Counted from the stretch's first letter, positions 35,660 to 44,738 are shown. The stretch is 64,000 bases of DNA from CALBPI01 sp039033995 (GCA_039033995.1 JBCCBP010000008.1:38238-102237); one strand, 5' to 3'. Notes: generated by a model not told the origin, from the sequence alone. Numbers and translations are program-made.

Positions 35660-36040
35660 ATGAATACAGTCGTCGTCCTTATCTATGTGCTGGTCGGCGT
35701 CATCAACGTCCTGCCGATCGTCGGTGTCATCTCTGTGGCCCGGCTGTCGTCCTTGTATGGTGTATCGGTCGAGAGTCCTGATCTCGCGCTGTTATTGCAG
35801 CATCGCGCCGTACTGTTCGGGTTGCTGGGTGGACTGCTGATTTCAGCGGCATGGACGCCGAGTGTGCGCACGCCGGCGGCGCTTGCGGGCATCATCAGCA
35901 TGCTGTCGTTCTGTGTACTCACAGTCCTGCTAAATGTAGCCAATCCGGCGTTGGTCCGCATTGCGTGGATCGATGTTGTAGCCGTCGTATTGTTGGCGAT
36001 TGGCGTAACGCTACACCGAGTTCACACGACTGCCGCTTGA
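35660..36040 (+). CDS. Small four-helix membrane protein
   Basis: A 126-residue protein consisting of four hydrophobic helices (about 3-25, 45-65, 70-90 and 95-118) with short loops. The ATG at 35660 begins the first helix; the open frame from 35492 extends over the divergent hydrolase gene and is rejected. I do not recognise a family. Its 3' end overlaps the convergent LytTR gene by 30 bases. Confidence 0.68.
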   Translation: MNTVVVLIYVLVGVINVLPIVGVISVARLSSLYGVSVESPDLALLLQHRAVLFGLLGGLLISAAWTPSVRTPAALAGIISMLSFCVLTVLLNVANPALVRIAWIDVVAVVLLAIGVTLHRVHTTAA

Positions 36041-36853
36041 ATCATCACTCGTGACTTCGAAGTCCTGCCCCAGTCGCTCAACAACGACTTTACGCTTGCG
36101 GCGACTGATCGGTACGGACAGATCTCCGTGCAGTTCGAGATACCATTGCCTGGGAGTTTTTCGAAGCCGGACCACCTGGTCGACGGCAATCCAGTGTGAG
36201 CGGTGCACCAGCATTCCACGGTCGTCGAGCGACTCCGCAACGCTTGCCAGCGAGCCAAGCACCATGGCTTTGCCCGCCCGCGTATACACGTGCAGATAGT
36301 GCAGGTCAGCACTGATCGCCACTAGCTCGGTGCCGATAGCGGCGGGCAGCGCAAACGGTAGCACGGGCTCCGTATTCAGGCTTTTGCTACTCGAAGTTTG
36401 GGTGCCCGGCTGCCAAACGGCATCCAGATTGATCAGCAACCAGGCCGGGATGAACGATGGCGCCGCAGACAGTGCTTCGGCGACGATGGCCTGCGCGAGT
36501 CCATCTGTCGCCCATTGGTCGAGCGCATCATCGGGCGGCAGTGTGCTCAAAGTCGGAAACAGCGCTTCGAGTGCGAGCGCGATCGGCGCAAATGCCATGA
36601 CACCGAGCACTGCGGCGATCGCAATCAGTCGCCAGTCGGGTCGTAGCGTGGACTTGTCGACGAGCAAGCGGGTCGCCAATGCCGCACAAATCAGCCCAAA
36701 ACCAATGTGCAGCGCCCAGAACAGGATGCGTCCGCCAAAGCCGAGCGTTGCCGAAACCGCCGGCCCCAATCCGGCAAACAACACGGTAAGCACCGCCCAT
36801 GCCGCGAGCATGCGCTTTAGGAATTGGCGCGAGCTGTCGGTGATATCGGGCAT
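36011..36853 (-). CDS. Membrane-bound LytTR transcriptional regulator
   Basis: A 280-residue protein. The first half holds about four transmembrane helices (residues 12-145). The C-terminal part is a LytTR DNA-binding domain (about 170-270) with IGTELVAISADLHYLHVYT, LVHRSHWIAVDQVVRLRKTPRQWYLEL and PISRRKRKVVVERLG. There is no receiver domain, so the signal probably comes through the membrane part. The ATG at 36853 starts the membrane region; the open extension upstream is non-conserved. It diverges from the outer-membrane barrel gene at 37052, a possible target. Confidence 0.85.
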   Translation of the reverse strand: MPDITDSSRQFLKRMLAAWAVLTVLFAGLGPAVSATLGFGGRILFWALHIGFGLICAALATRLLVDKSTLRPDWRLIAIAAVLGVMAFAPIALALEALFPTLSTLPPDDALDQWATDGLAQAIVAEALSAAPSFIPAWLLINLDAVWQPGTQTSSSKSLNTEPVLPFALPAAIGTELVAISADLHYLHVYTRAGKAMVLGSLASVAESLDDRGMLVHRSHWIAVDQVVRLRKTPRQWYLELHGDLSVPISRRKRKVVVERLGQDFEVTSDDSSGSRVNSV

Positions 36854-37051
36854 GCAGACGATGGTACAAGAAGCGCAGCCCTCCGATCCAAGGCGAAGCC
36901 GCGCAGACCGACCATCCGTCGCTTCAACCGTTCGTTCACCAACGCGACCGTTCGTACAAAATTCACGAATTTCGGCGTCTGTGTGGCGAACATGCGCGAA
37001 CACCGTCTCAGCCGCGATGACGGCCTCTTTTGCTTCAAGGAGACAATCGAC

Positions 37052-37711
37052 ATGCAATCAAACCTCGTAAAATCTGCTTTAGCTGGCGCAGCCTTGCTGG
37101 CCTGCGCATCCGCCCACAGTGACGATCGCGGCTGGTATGCCAGCGCCGTATTCGGCGCTAACCTGCTTGGTGATCAGGATGCCCAGTATCAATCCGGAAC
37201 GGCATCCGGCAGTGCCGAACGATCATTCGATACCTCAATCGCCGCCGGTGGCACGTTCGGCTATGAATTCGGCAACCAATGGCGCGGTGAGCTCGAGTTA
37301 ATGTATCGCCGCAACGAACAATCGGATCCCGTGACGATCGATGGTCTCGGTAGTTTTGACGACGGCGACTTCGCATCGTTAGCGATAACTGCCAGTGCGC
37401 TCTACGACTTCAACTGGTTTAGCGACCCGAATATTACGACCTATGTCGGTGCGGGCATTGCGTTCATTCAGGAGATCGACATCGACTTCGAAACCGCGGG
37501 CACAGAAACGTCGTTCGAGACTGACGATATCGGTCTGCAACTGCAGGCGGGTGCGCGCTACCGATTGGGTGAACGCTGGTTCGTTGACGCCGGTGTGCGT
37601 TATCTGATCGCATCCGATGTCGAGCTTGAGCTACCGGCGGATTCATCGCAGACCGTGACCAGCGACTACGATCCGTTGACGCTCAGTGTCGCCGTCGGCT
37701 GGCGCTTCTGA
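37052..37711 (+). CDS. Small outer-membrane beta-barrel protein
   Basis: A 219-residue exported protein. AAGGAG precedes the ATG at 37052 by nine bases, and the signal peptide ends near SAHSD. The mature part alternates hydrophobic and polar residues like an eight-stranded OmpA/OmpW-type barrel, with ITTYVGAGIAFIQE and GLQLQAGARYRLGERWFVDAGVRYL. It ends in an aromatic C-terminal residue (VGWRF), the BAM recognition signal. No periplasmic domain follows. A terminator-like hairpin lies just downstream. Confidence 0.85.
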   Translation: MQSNLVKSALAGAALLACASAHSDDRGWYASAVFGANLLGDQDAQYQSGTASGSAERSFDTSIAAGGTFGYEFGNQWRGELELMYRRNEQSDPVTIDGLGSFDDGDFASLAITASALYDFNWFSDPNITTYVGAGIAFIQEIDIDFETAGTETSFETDDIGLQLQAGARYRLGERWFVDAGVRYLIASDVELELPADSSQTVTSDYDPLTLSVAVGWRF

Positions 37712-37723
37712 GTTGCCTGCGAA

Positions 37724-37755
37724 CGCCCCGCCACGGTGATCGCTGTGGCGGGGCG
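37724..37755. terminator. Hairpin between convergent genes
   Basis: CGCCCCGCCAC (37724-37734) pairs perfectly with GTGGCGGGGCG (37745-37755) around a 10-base loop, 13 bases after the outer-membrane protein stop. There is no T-tract. It is probably the terminator of that gene, possibly serving both directions. Confidence 0.7.
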
Positions 37756-37891
37756 AACACGGAGGAACTAAGACCGCGCGAGTCATGTACGCACATTGTC
37801 CAACCGGGAGCGACTGACGCGTAGCCCCGAGCTAGCCACGGTAAAAGGTTAGGTATTCTAGTCTTGTTGCGTCGGTCCAGCCCGTCGAGAC

Positions 37892-38674
37892 TCAAACGGC
37901 AGCAGACGATACACCGCTCCTGCAATCGGTCACAAAACGGTGGCAGGCCGCCGCGAGCAGCATGTCCATATAGACCGCGATAAATCGGAATCCGAGCGAA
38001 TGCAGCATTGGGATTTGCTCAGCATCTGCGATCAAACCACCGAGATGTTTGCCGCTTGCTTTGACCTTGGTGGCGATGTTCATCATCGCCTCGAGAAACT
38101 TCGGATGCGTGAATTGCATCGGTATGCCGAGACTGGAAGACAGGTCAGCTGGGCCGACAAAGACAATATCGACCCGGTCCAGCGAGAGGATTTCATCGAG
38201 ATGATCAATCGCTTCCTGAGTTTCAATCTGCACGATTGCTAAAGTAGAAGTATTCGACTGCGCAAGCTGATCAGCAATATCTCCGCGAAGGCCATAGCCC
38301 GTATTGCGTGTCTGCGCGAGGCCGCGACTACCCTCCGGCGGATACAATGCCGATTGGAGCAGTCTTTCCCCATCCGCTATCGAATTGATCATCGGGGCGA
38401 TGACACCGGCAGCGCCGTAATCCAGGAACCGTCCCACCACACGACTTTCGATGGATGGCACGCGGATGAGCGGCGCGCAATCGTGCGCTTCGCAAGCCAG
38501 TGCCAGCGAGGTCATGTCCGCGGGCTCAATCTCGCCGTGTTCACCGTCGCAGATCAGAAAATCGAAGCCGCTCATCGCGAGGAGTTCGGCCTGTGTCGGG
38601 CTGGCCTGCGGCGTGAAAAGACCCAGTACGGTCTGACCCGCATCGAGCTTGGCGCGTAGAGTCGTCGCCATCAT
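37892..38674 (-). CDS. HpcH/HpaI aldolase family protein
   Basis: A 260-residue class II pyruvate-dependent aldolase of the HpaI type. Family motifs are CDGEHGEIE with the catalytic base region, LIRVPS, PEGSRGL, the metal ligand Glu in VQIETQEA, and VFVGPADLSSSLG with the metal ligand Asp. Such enzymes cleave 2-keto-4-hydroxy acids to pyruvate or its homologues plus an aldehyde. The ATG at 38674 overlaps the TetR stop (ATGA), so the two are co-translated. The natural substrate is unknown; the linked TetR and PhyH genes suggest one small catabolic unit. Confidence 0.88.
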   Translation of the reverse strand: MMATTLRAKLDAGQTVLGLFTPQASPTQAELLAMSGFDFLICDGEHGEIEPADMTSLALACEAHDCAPLIRVPSIESRVVGRFLDYGAAGVIAPMINSIADGERLLQSALYPPEGSRGLAQTRNTGYGLRGDIADQLAQSNTSTLAIVQIETQEAIDHLDEILSLDRVDIVFVGPADLSSSLGIPMQFTHPKFLEAMMNIATKVKASGKHLGGLIADAEQIPMLHSLGFRFIAVYMDMLLAAACHRFVTDCRSGVSSAAV

Positions 38675-39351
38675 TGTGTGGTGTCCTTTCGCAAAGCAGC
38701 CAGTGCGCTGATCTTGTTGAGTAGTTTTTCTTTGAGAGCCTTCGATGCGTCTGCGCACAGTGTTATCAACATGCCTTCAAGCACTTGTACGCGATAGCCG
38801 TGCAACGTGATGTATCCGTTCATCCAGTCTTGCCGAGCGAGTCGCTGCGAGGCGAACAGATGTATCGCAAGGTTATCCGGATCGATGTTTCCCACCAGAT
38901 CCCCCGCCTCAACGGCGGCTCTACAGACATTGCGCGTCTCTTCGATGGAGCGCGCAAAAATGCCGGAAGCGCTTTGATGCTCGAAAAACTTCAGCCGTTC
39001 GCCGGCGATGAAGGCCGCTTTGTAATAGACCTCATTGGTCGCTAACAGCCCGAGTAGGTTGTCAACAAAGCTCTCTACCGCTTCGATGGGCCCGGAAAGG
39101 TCTCTGTCGGTACCGGCCGTCATGATCTCCGCCATGCTGTCTTCCACCAACACCATCAAAAGCTCGTTTTTTTTGCCGAGCAGATTGTGGATGGTCGGTA
39201 CGGTGACATTAGAACGCTGGGCAAGCTTGGCAAGGGTCATCGCATCAATACCCTGATCGACAATCATGTCGGCCGCACAATCCAGAATGTACTGCCGTCG
39301 CTTTTCCTTGTTCGCGAGTCTTGTGGCCAGGCCACGTGCGCTTGTCGCCAT
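38671..39351 (-). CDS. TetR-family transcriptional regulator
   Basis: A 226-residue regulator. The N-terminal helix-turn-helix is seen as ADMIVDQGIDAMTLAKLAQRSNVTVPTIHNLLGKKNELL (residues about 25-65). A helical ligand domain follows. It is divergent from the PhyH dioxygenase gene, with a 96-base gap holding a promoter, and overlaps the aldolase gene downstream. It most likely represses itself, the aldolase and the dioxygenase in response to the substrate. Confidence 0.88.
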   Translation of the reverse strand: MATSARGLATRLANKEKRRQYILDCAADMIVDQGIDAMTLAKLAQRSNVTVPTIHNLLGKKNELLMVLVEDSMAEIMTAGTDRDLSGPIEAVESFVDNLLGLLATNEVYYKAAFIAGERLKFFEHQSASGIFARSIEETRNVCRAAVEAGDLVGNIDPDNLAIHLFASQRLARQDWMNGYITLHGYRVQVLEGMLITLCADASKALKEKLLNKISALAALRKDTTQ

Positions 39352-39379
39352 GCTTTAGATCTCATGGTTCAGAAACTAC

Positions 39380-39408
39380 TTGACTGACAGAATTACATAT
39401 CTTTAAAA
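39380..39408 (+). promoter_or_regulatory. Probable sigma-70 promoter of the PhyH dioxygenase gene
   Basis: TTGACT (39380-39385) and TTAAAA (39403-39408) are separated by 17 bases, a good match in spacing and in the -35 box, and lie 39 bases before the ATG at 39448. The region is AT-rich against its neighbours. A TetR operator may overlap it but I see no strong palindrome. Confidence 0.55.
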
Positions 39409-39447
39409 TTTGTACAAGAATAAAAACTGTGAACAAAGGTTAACGAA

Positions 39448-40614
39448 ATGGCACAGGACATTACCCGGTCGATCGAGGCGTGCGCAGCGCACTATGGCGC
39501 GGAGGCGGATGCGGTTCGCGAGTATCTGATCGACGGGCAACAGCGAGCACTCGCGCTCGATAATCGGGGTCCGGTCAGGTTTGGTGATGACGGTCGGCTT
39601 GTTCCGGCCATTCGGGATGCCTACTCGAAATACGGCTTCTATGTTTTTCAGGGAGTGATTAGCAACGAGGAGTTGGCTGATCTCGAAGCGGACATAGCCG
39701 ATATGCGCCAGCGTTTTCCGATGGCACCCTTTCGTCCTGTCGATGCTGGAGGCAATCCCGCACTGGGGTCGCAATGCACGGCGCCAACGCTGCAGTGGGT
39801 GAAGCCGCTGTCTGATCCGCTGGGCGGTACCGACCTGTTAAATGGTCGGCACCAGGTGAAGCTGTTTGAGCCGGAAGCGGCCAGCGATGCACCCGAGTTT
39901 GCGCCATACGTTTTGATGGGGCACGTCCAGTTTTCGGATGCCACACTGCGTACCTACGCGCACCCGGACTTGTTGCCTATCGCGGCATCGATCAACGGGG
40001 ATGATTTCACGCCGTTTCACGATGTCATTTTCTTCAAGGACCCCGGTCTTGGCGCCGCTGTATCGTGGCATCAGGATGGCGATACGCACTGGGATAGCCC
40101 GGCTTTCGACGAAGATATTCACGGCTTCAACCTAATGCTGCAGATCTTTGGTTCCACCGCGGTGAATGGCGTTTGGGTCGTTCCCGGTACGCATAAATTG
40201 GGCAAGATGGATGTTAAGGCCATGGTCGAAGCCGCCGGATCCGAACGCTTGCCAGACGCTGTGCCGATGATTTGCGAGCCAGGCGATGTGGTTATTTGTA
40301 ACCGGCAGATCGTGCATGGGTCTTTCGCCAACACGGGCTTTGAGCCGCGCCTGACGGTCAACTATGGCTTCCATCGACGGACTTCCGTTCTCGGTGTCAA
40401 AGGCGCCGGCATGCACAGCGAAGCGGTTGTGTATGACGAATCACATATCGCAGATCGCGCACGTGCGATCGGTATCGCCATCGCGGCACGCAAGTCCCGT
40501 TTTCCAACGGAAGTCCCGTACGACTATCAGCCGCTCGCTGGCGAAAGATTCGTCTACGATGCTGCGGCCAAAGCCAGTCTCGTTGACTACAACTTAAAGG
40601 ATCTCAGTATCTGA
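39448..40614 (+). CDS. Phytanoyl-CoA dioxygenase (PhyH) family protein
   Basis: A 388-residue Fe(II)/2-oxoglutarate-dependent oxygenase. The facial triad is visible as His-x-Asp in SWHQDGDTHWD and the distal His in RQIVHGSFANTG, followed by the 2-oxoglutarate-binding Arg in PRLTVNYGFHRR. AAAGG lies upstream of the ATG. The family hydroxylates fatty acyl or other small substrates. It is divergent from the TetR-aldolase pair and likely acts in the same pathway, for example hydroxylation before aldol cleavage. Confidence 0.88.
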   Translation: MAQDITRSIEACAAHYGAEADAVREYLIDGQQRALALDNRGPVRFGDDGRLVPAIRDAYSKYGFYVFQGVISNEELADLEADIADMRQRFPMAPFRPVDAGGNPALGSQCTAPTLQWVKPLSDPLGGTDLLNGRHQVKLFEPEAASDAPEFAPYVLMGHVQFSDATLRTYAHPDLLPIAASINGDDFTPFHDVIFFKDPGLGAAVSWHQDGDTHWDSPAFDEDIHGFNLMLQIFGSTAVNGVWVVPGTHKLGKMDVKAMVEAAGSERLPDAVPMICEPGDVVICNRQIVHGSFANTGFEPRLTVNYGFHRRTSVLGVKGAGMHSEAVVYDESHIADRARAIGIAIAARKSRFPTEVPYDYQPLAGERFVYDAAAKASLVDYNLKDLSI

Positions 40615-40622
40615 CGTCGACA

Positions 40623-40650
40623 CTCCGGCGCAGCCGACGCAGCGCCGGAG
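40623..40650. terminator. Bidirectional hairpin between convergent genes
   Basis: CTCCGGCGC (40623-40631) pairs perfectly with GCGCCGGAG (40642-40650) around the 10-base loop AGCCGACGCA. It lies between the stop of the PhyH gene (40614) and the stop of the molybdenum hydroxylase gene (40662). There is no clear T-tract. The loop matches eight of ten bases of the loop in the hairpin at 28793. Confidence 0.7.
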
Positions 40651-40661
40651 GTCTATGACAA

Positions 40662-42941
40662 TCAGCTCATCGCAGCTTTGACGGCCTCAGGACGAATTGG
40701 TAAATCACGAACACGCGCGCCGACCGCCGCATAGATGGCGTTAGCGATGGCGGGTGCTGCGACAATCAACGGCGGTTCGCCGAGGCCCGTCGGGAATTCC
40801 CCCGCATCGACAAACTCGATATCGAGCTCCGGGACATCCGTCATGCGCAGTGGCGTGTAGGCGTCAAGGTTCTTCGCTTTGACTTCGCCGTTTTCGATTT
40901 CTGTGCCTTCGTGCAAAGCGAGGCTAACCCCCCAGAGTGCCGCACCCTCGGCTTGCGCAAGCGCGCCGCCTGGATCAACCGCCGTACCGCAGTCGATGCT
41001 GTAGGTGAGTCTATTGACGGTAACGTCACCGCTGTCACGATCGACGCTGACGTCCGCGACGCAGGCCACCCAGGTTGGCATCGTTCGTTCCTGCCCGGCG
41101 CAAACAGCCACCCCTTGTCCACGACCATCGGGCAATTCGCGCCCCCAGTCAGCGCGTTTCGCCGCATCTTGGAGCACGCGGGCCAGTCTCGTCGCACCAC
41201 CGACAGCTTCCGGTGCTTTGCCGGCGTTTTTGCCGGCCGCGTCCAGGCGCGCAAGTCGGAATTCGACCGGGTCTTCGCCGGTGACGGCCGCAACTTCATC
41301 CATGAAGGACTCAACGGCGAAGCCTGTCCAACCCGGACCGACCGCGCGTAACCAGCCCGGCAGGAACGTGTCCTGTGCCAACGTATTGTTGATGGCACGC
41401 ACGCGATGCGCCGGCAACGTGTACCAGTGATCGGCGCCGCTGATCGAGAATGAATCGATCTTGCCGCCGTTGACCCCATCAAACAGGAACGCGGGCGCCA
41501 TGCCTTTCGTTGGCCAGCCTGCCGCCGCGGCATGTTCGATACCGGTCAGTTGGCCGTCGGCATCAAAGCTCGCATCCATTTGCTGCACCGATGGCGAGCG
41601 AATGCAGTCAAAACGGCTGTCATCCTCACGCGTAAACACCATCTTGACCGGTTTACCGAGTGCTTTCGCGACCAGCGCCGTCGGGATCATCTGATCACCG
41701 AACAAGCGTCGACCGAAGCCACCGCCCAGGTATTGCTGATGCAGCGTGATGTCGGTCTCTGCGACCTCCAACGATTTCGCAATGTAAGGCAGGATCAATG
41801 ACTGCCACTGGTTGCCGCCGTAGATGTGCCAATGGCCATCCTTGAATTCGGCGACAGCGTTTTGTGGCTCGAGCGTAAAGTGTAATGCGCTCGCGGTCGT
41901 GTAGCTTGCCGATAGTGTTTGCGCCGCATCGGAGCGTGCCGCCTCGACGTCGCCATCGTCGATGAGCCAGCCACCTGATTGTTTGTCGTTGGCGAGTTCG
42001 ACGCCTTTGGCCAGGATGTCAGCTTCGCTGACGGAGGCTGTCGGTCCGGCTTCCCATTCAACATCGATCGCATCTGCTGCCTGCTTGGCGCTCCAGAACG
42101 AGTCCGCAATCACGGCGACCCAGCCCTGTACGATCTGACCGGGATCTTCGATCAGCACGTATTGCTGATAGCCCTTGATCGCTTTCGCAGCCGTGTCGTC
42201 CACATTCTTGACGCTGCTGCCGTAACGGGTCGGTGGGATGACGGGCCGGGCATACACCATGCCGGGTAGCTCGACGTCCAGTCCGTACACAGCGGACCCT
42301 TTCGATTTGTCTGGGATGTCGAGTGCCTTGACCGGCTTACCGATGAACTGACGTTGCTCGGCGGGTAGCAACGGTAGTGCGGCGACTTCTTCTTCGCTCA
42401 ATACGCGATCGATATTGCCTTCTGCAATGATCTCCTCGTAGCTGATCGATTGGTCGCCAGCGGTGACGACGCTGTTGGCGGCGACGCAGTCAGCCGGATC
42501 GACGCTCATCAATGCGGCACCTGCGTCGATCAGAATGCGGCGCCCGGCGGCACCGGCCTGTGACATTGGTGTGAAGCTCTGGAAGACGGACCACGATCCT
42601 CCGGTGACCATGAAGCCCCATTTAGGATCGGAGTCGACATGTTTGACGCTGACTTTGTCCCACGCGACGCCTAGCTCATCGGCGACGATGCGCGCCAGCG
42701 CCGTGCCCACGTGTTGCCCCATCTCGGCGCGGATAATGTTGATCTGCGTGGCGCCATCGGCACCCATCTCAAACCAGATGTTGGGTGAGAATGTGCGGTT
42801 GGCGACTTCCTTTACGATCTCTTCGCGCGCGCAGCCTGCCGGAACGAGAGCCCCGAAGCCCATGACGAGACTGGTGCCGAGAGAACCGGCGAGAAAATTG
42901 CGGCGAGAAACCGGCGGTAATGTTGCGGCGGGCTTGCTCAT
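40662..42941 (-). CDS. Molybdenum hydroxylase large subunit, IorB-like
   Basis: A 759-residue molybdopterin-binding subunit of the xanthine oxidase family, of the isoquinoline 1-oxidoreductase beta / membrane-linked aldehyde dehydrogenase type. A twin-arginine signal (SRRNFLAGS) near residues 8-16 predicts export of the folded holoenzyme. Family motifs include GGGFGRRLFGDQM and, near the C-terminus, GLGEPPLIVAAPAIANAI with the catalytic Glu region. It overlaps the small Fe-S subunit by four bases. The substrate, an N-heterocycle or aldehyde, cannot be deduced. No cytochrome c subunit is seen. Confidence 0.9.
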   Translation of the reverse strand: MSKPAATLPPVSRRNFLAGSLGTSLVMGFGALVPAGCAREEIVKEVANRTFSPNIWFEMGADGATQINIIRAEMGQHVGTALARIVADELGVAWDKVSVKHVDSDPKWGFMVTGGSWSVFQSFTPMSQAGAAGRRILIDAGAALMSVDPADCVAANSVVTAGDQSISYEEIIAEGNIDRVLSEEEVAALPLLPAEQRQFIGKPVKALDIPDKSKGSAVYGLDVELPGMVYARPVIPPTRYGSSVKNVDDTAAKAIKGYQQYVLIEDPGQIVQGWVAVIADSFWSAKQAADAIDVEWEAGPTASVSEADILAKGVELANDKQSGGWLIDDGDVEAARSDAAQTLSASYTTASALHFTLEPQNAVAEFKDGHWHIYGGNQWQSLILPYIAKSLEVAETDITLHQQYLGGGFGRRLFGDQMIPTALVAKALGKPVKMVFTREDDSRFDCIRSPSVQQMDASFDADGQLTGIEHAAAAGWPTKGMAPAFLFDGVNGGKIDSFSISGADHWYTLPAHRVRAINNTLAQDTFLPGWLRAVGPGWTGFAVESFMDEVAAVTGEDPVEFRLARLDAAGKNAGKAPEAVGGATRLARVLQDAAKRADWGRELPDGRGQGVAVCAGQERTMPTWVACVADVSVDRDSGDVTVNRLTYSIDCGTAVDPGGALAQAEGAALWGVSLALHEGTEIENGEVKAKNLDAYTPLRMTDVPELDIEFVDAGEFPTGLGEPPLIVAAPAIANAIYAAVGARVRDLPIRPEAVKAAMS

Positions 42942-43393
42942 GCTGCACCCCCTTCGTCAGCGACTTTGCGGATCGCGGCGTGAATCCGTTTATACGCCAT
43001 ACACCGACACAGATTGCCGGCCATGCCCTGACGAATCTCATCGTCGCTAGGATTCGGATTGCCTTCGAGCAGTGCCGCTGCCTGCATGATTTGTCCGGAC
43101 TGGCAGTAGCCGCATTGCGGTACCTGCGCTTCGACCCAGGCTTTCTGCAACGGATGCTCGCCATCGAACCCTTCGATCGTTGAAATCTCCTGGCCCGCCG
43201 CGGCACTCACTGGAACCTGACAGGATCGGGTGGCGCCACCGGCGATATGAATCGTGCAGGCACCGCACTGTGCGATACCACAACCGAACTTGGTGCCCTT
43301 GAGTCCAAGCTCATCGCGAATGACCCACAATAATGGTGTGTTCGGTTCTGCTGATGAGCTGACCGCTTTGCCGTTCAGCGTGAATTCGATCAT
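42938..43393 (-). CDS. [2Fe-2S] subunit of molybdenum hydroxylase, IorA-like
   Basis: A 151-residue iron-sulfur subunit. The plant-ferredoxin-type cluster is held by Cys38, Cys43, Cys46 and Cys58 (CGIAQCGACTIHI). The second cluster is held by Cys94, Cys97, Cys129 and Cys131 (QCGYCQSGQ and GNLCRCMAY). It transfers electrons from the molybdenum cofactor. It is the first gene of the pair and is coupled to the large subunit (ATGA). It has no signal and is presumably co-exported with the Tat-tagged partner. Confidence 0.92.
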   Translation of the reverse strand: MIEFTLNGKAVSSSAEPNTPLLWVIRDELGLKGTKFGCGIAQCGACTIHIAGGATRSCQVPVSAAAGQEISTIEGFDGEHPLQKAWVEAQVPQCGYCQSGQIMQAAALLEGNPNPSDDEIRQGMAGNLCRCMAYKRIHAAIRKVADEGGAA

Positions 43394-43483
43394 TGCTAAC
43401 CCCCTGGTTGATGCCCTCGCAGCATCAGTCTACACCGGTGCAGCATAGTGTGCCCGGCGTCGCGGATATTATCGAAATGTCGA

Positions 43484-43495
43484 ATAAACGTTTAT
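43484..43495. promoter_or_regulatory. 12-bp perfect palindrome upstream of the molybdenum hydroxylase genes
   Basis: ATAAACGTTTAT is a perfect palindrome in an AT-rich part of the 168-base gap between the hydroxylase genes and the thioredoxin-like gene. It lies about 90 bases upstream of the start at 43393. It may be an operator with a central CG, but no regulator is assigned. Confidence 0.35.
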
Positions 43496-43561
43496 CTGTT
43501 GGGCTTCGTCAATGCGTTACCTGAGCGGTGCCACCGCCATCATCGCAGCGCTCGGCTCCGC

Positions 43562-44077
43562 TCACTCCGCCAGTAATGCTGCGATGGCGGATTCGATCCG
43601 TTTCGATTGTTTATCCCCTGCGTGGGTTTCGCCGATGAACACATCGCGGATATTGCCTTGTTTGTCCAGTAGGTAAAACGCAGGCCAGTAACGGTTACCG
43701 ATCGCTCGCCAGTAGCGATGTGCGTTATCGATCATGACCGGGTGTTTCAATTCGAACTCGGCGATTTTTTTTGCCACAGCGGCCGGATCTTTCTCATATT
43801 CGAATTCGGGGCTGTGCACACCAATTACGCGGAACGACTCGTCGGCGAAGGTCGCCTCCAGTGTATTCAGCCACGGAAATGATCGATAACAATTCCAGCA
43901 GGCGAACGTCCAGAAGTCGATCAACACGACGTCGCCGCGTAAGTCGGCCAGGCTTAACGGCGGGCTATTGAGCCATTCTGCGGCATCGGTTTGCGTAAAT
44001 TCAGGCGCTGGTCGCGTGTCGGCGAGCACCGGTTGGGACAGGATCAGCGCGATCAGTGAAAGTTGCAGCATTCTCAT
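43562..44077 (-). CDS. Exported thioredoxin-like protein (TlpA/redoxin type)
   Basis: A 171-residue exported thioredoxin-fold protein. The ATG at 44077 has GGAG six bases upstream and begins the signal peptide (LSLIALILSQPVLA). The active site is Cys-Trp-Asn-Cys in FWTFACWNCYRSFPWL. The cis-Pro loop is seen in WPAFYLLDKQGNIRD. The sequence resembles the redoxin domain of DipZ- or NHL-type thiol proteins. It is periplasmic and may reduce or protect thiols; a partner is not evident. It is divergent from the CMD-family gene. Confidence 0.85.
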   Translation of the reverse strand: MRMLQLSLIALILSQPVLADTRPAPEFTQTDAAEWLNSPPLSLADLRGDVVLIDFWTFACWNCYRSFPWLNTLEATFADESFRVIGVHSPEFEYEKDPAAVAKKIAEFELKHPVMIDNAHRYWRAIGNRYWPAFYLLDKQGNIRDVFIGETHAGDKQSKRIESAIAALLAE

Positions 44078-44180
44078 GGTGTTCTCCAACAGCATTGCAG
44101 GTCAGTTGACCGGTGGCGTGCGAGGAATATTTCCACGCGCATGGCAACATGGACACTGGTAGGCCACTCAGGAACTCGCT

Positions 44181-44738
44181 ATGACAAACCCACGTCCGCT
44201 GATTCAGCCCTTGTCGGCCGACGACATTCCCGCTCAGCTACAGGCCGGTTATGCCCGCGCCCTGCAACAGGCGGGAGAAGCGGTAACGGTGGCCGTGCTC
44301 GCGCATTCTGATACCGCGAGCCGCTTTTTCTTCGATCGTTTCTATGCCGAGTTCTTTAATGGCGGCTCAGTTGCCGCCCGCTACAAGCAGATTCTGAGGC
44401 TCGTTTTGTCAGGGCTGCATGGGTGTCGCTCCTGCAATCTGAATAATCGTGCCAGCGCCGCGCAGGCCGGGCTGACACCAGTGCAGCTCGATGCGCTGCA
44501 GCGGCAGCGCTATGAGCAGTTGACAGAGCCCGAGCGGCTGGTCTGCGAGTTGGCCGAGACGCTGGCACTCACCAACACGACGGGACGTTTGTCCGCGCCG
44601 CACTATGAGGCACTCCGATCACACTTCAGCGACGCCGACATTGTGGAGCTTGGTGTCACGGCTGCCGTCTTGTGTGGCATGGCGAAGTTCTTGTTTGCGT
44701 TCGACCTTGTGCAACGCGAAGACAGTTGTGTGCTGTAG
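44181..44738 (+). CDS. Carboxymuconolactone decarboxylase / AhpD-like family protein
   Basis: A 185-residue all-helical protein of the CMD family. The redox-type motif Cys-Arg-Ser-Cys lies in LHGCRSCNLNNRASAAQAG at about residue 76-79, as in AhpD-like alkyl-hydroperoxidases rather than in true carboxymuconolactone decarboxylase. AGGAAC precedes the ATG. It lies 219 bases upstream of the GntR gene on the same strand and could belong to the regulated catabolic region, although it carries no copy of the shared operator. Confidence 0.8.
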   Translation: MTNPRPLIQPLSADDIPAQLQAGYARALQQAGEAVTVAVLAHSDTASRFFFDRFYAEFFNGGSVAARYKQILRLVLSGLHGCRSCNLNNRASAAQAGLTPVQLDALQRQRYEQLTEPERLVCELAETLALTNTTGRLSAPHYEALRSHFSDADIVELGVTAAVLCGMAKFLFAFDLVQREDSCVL

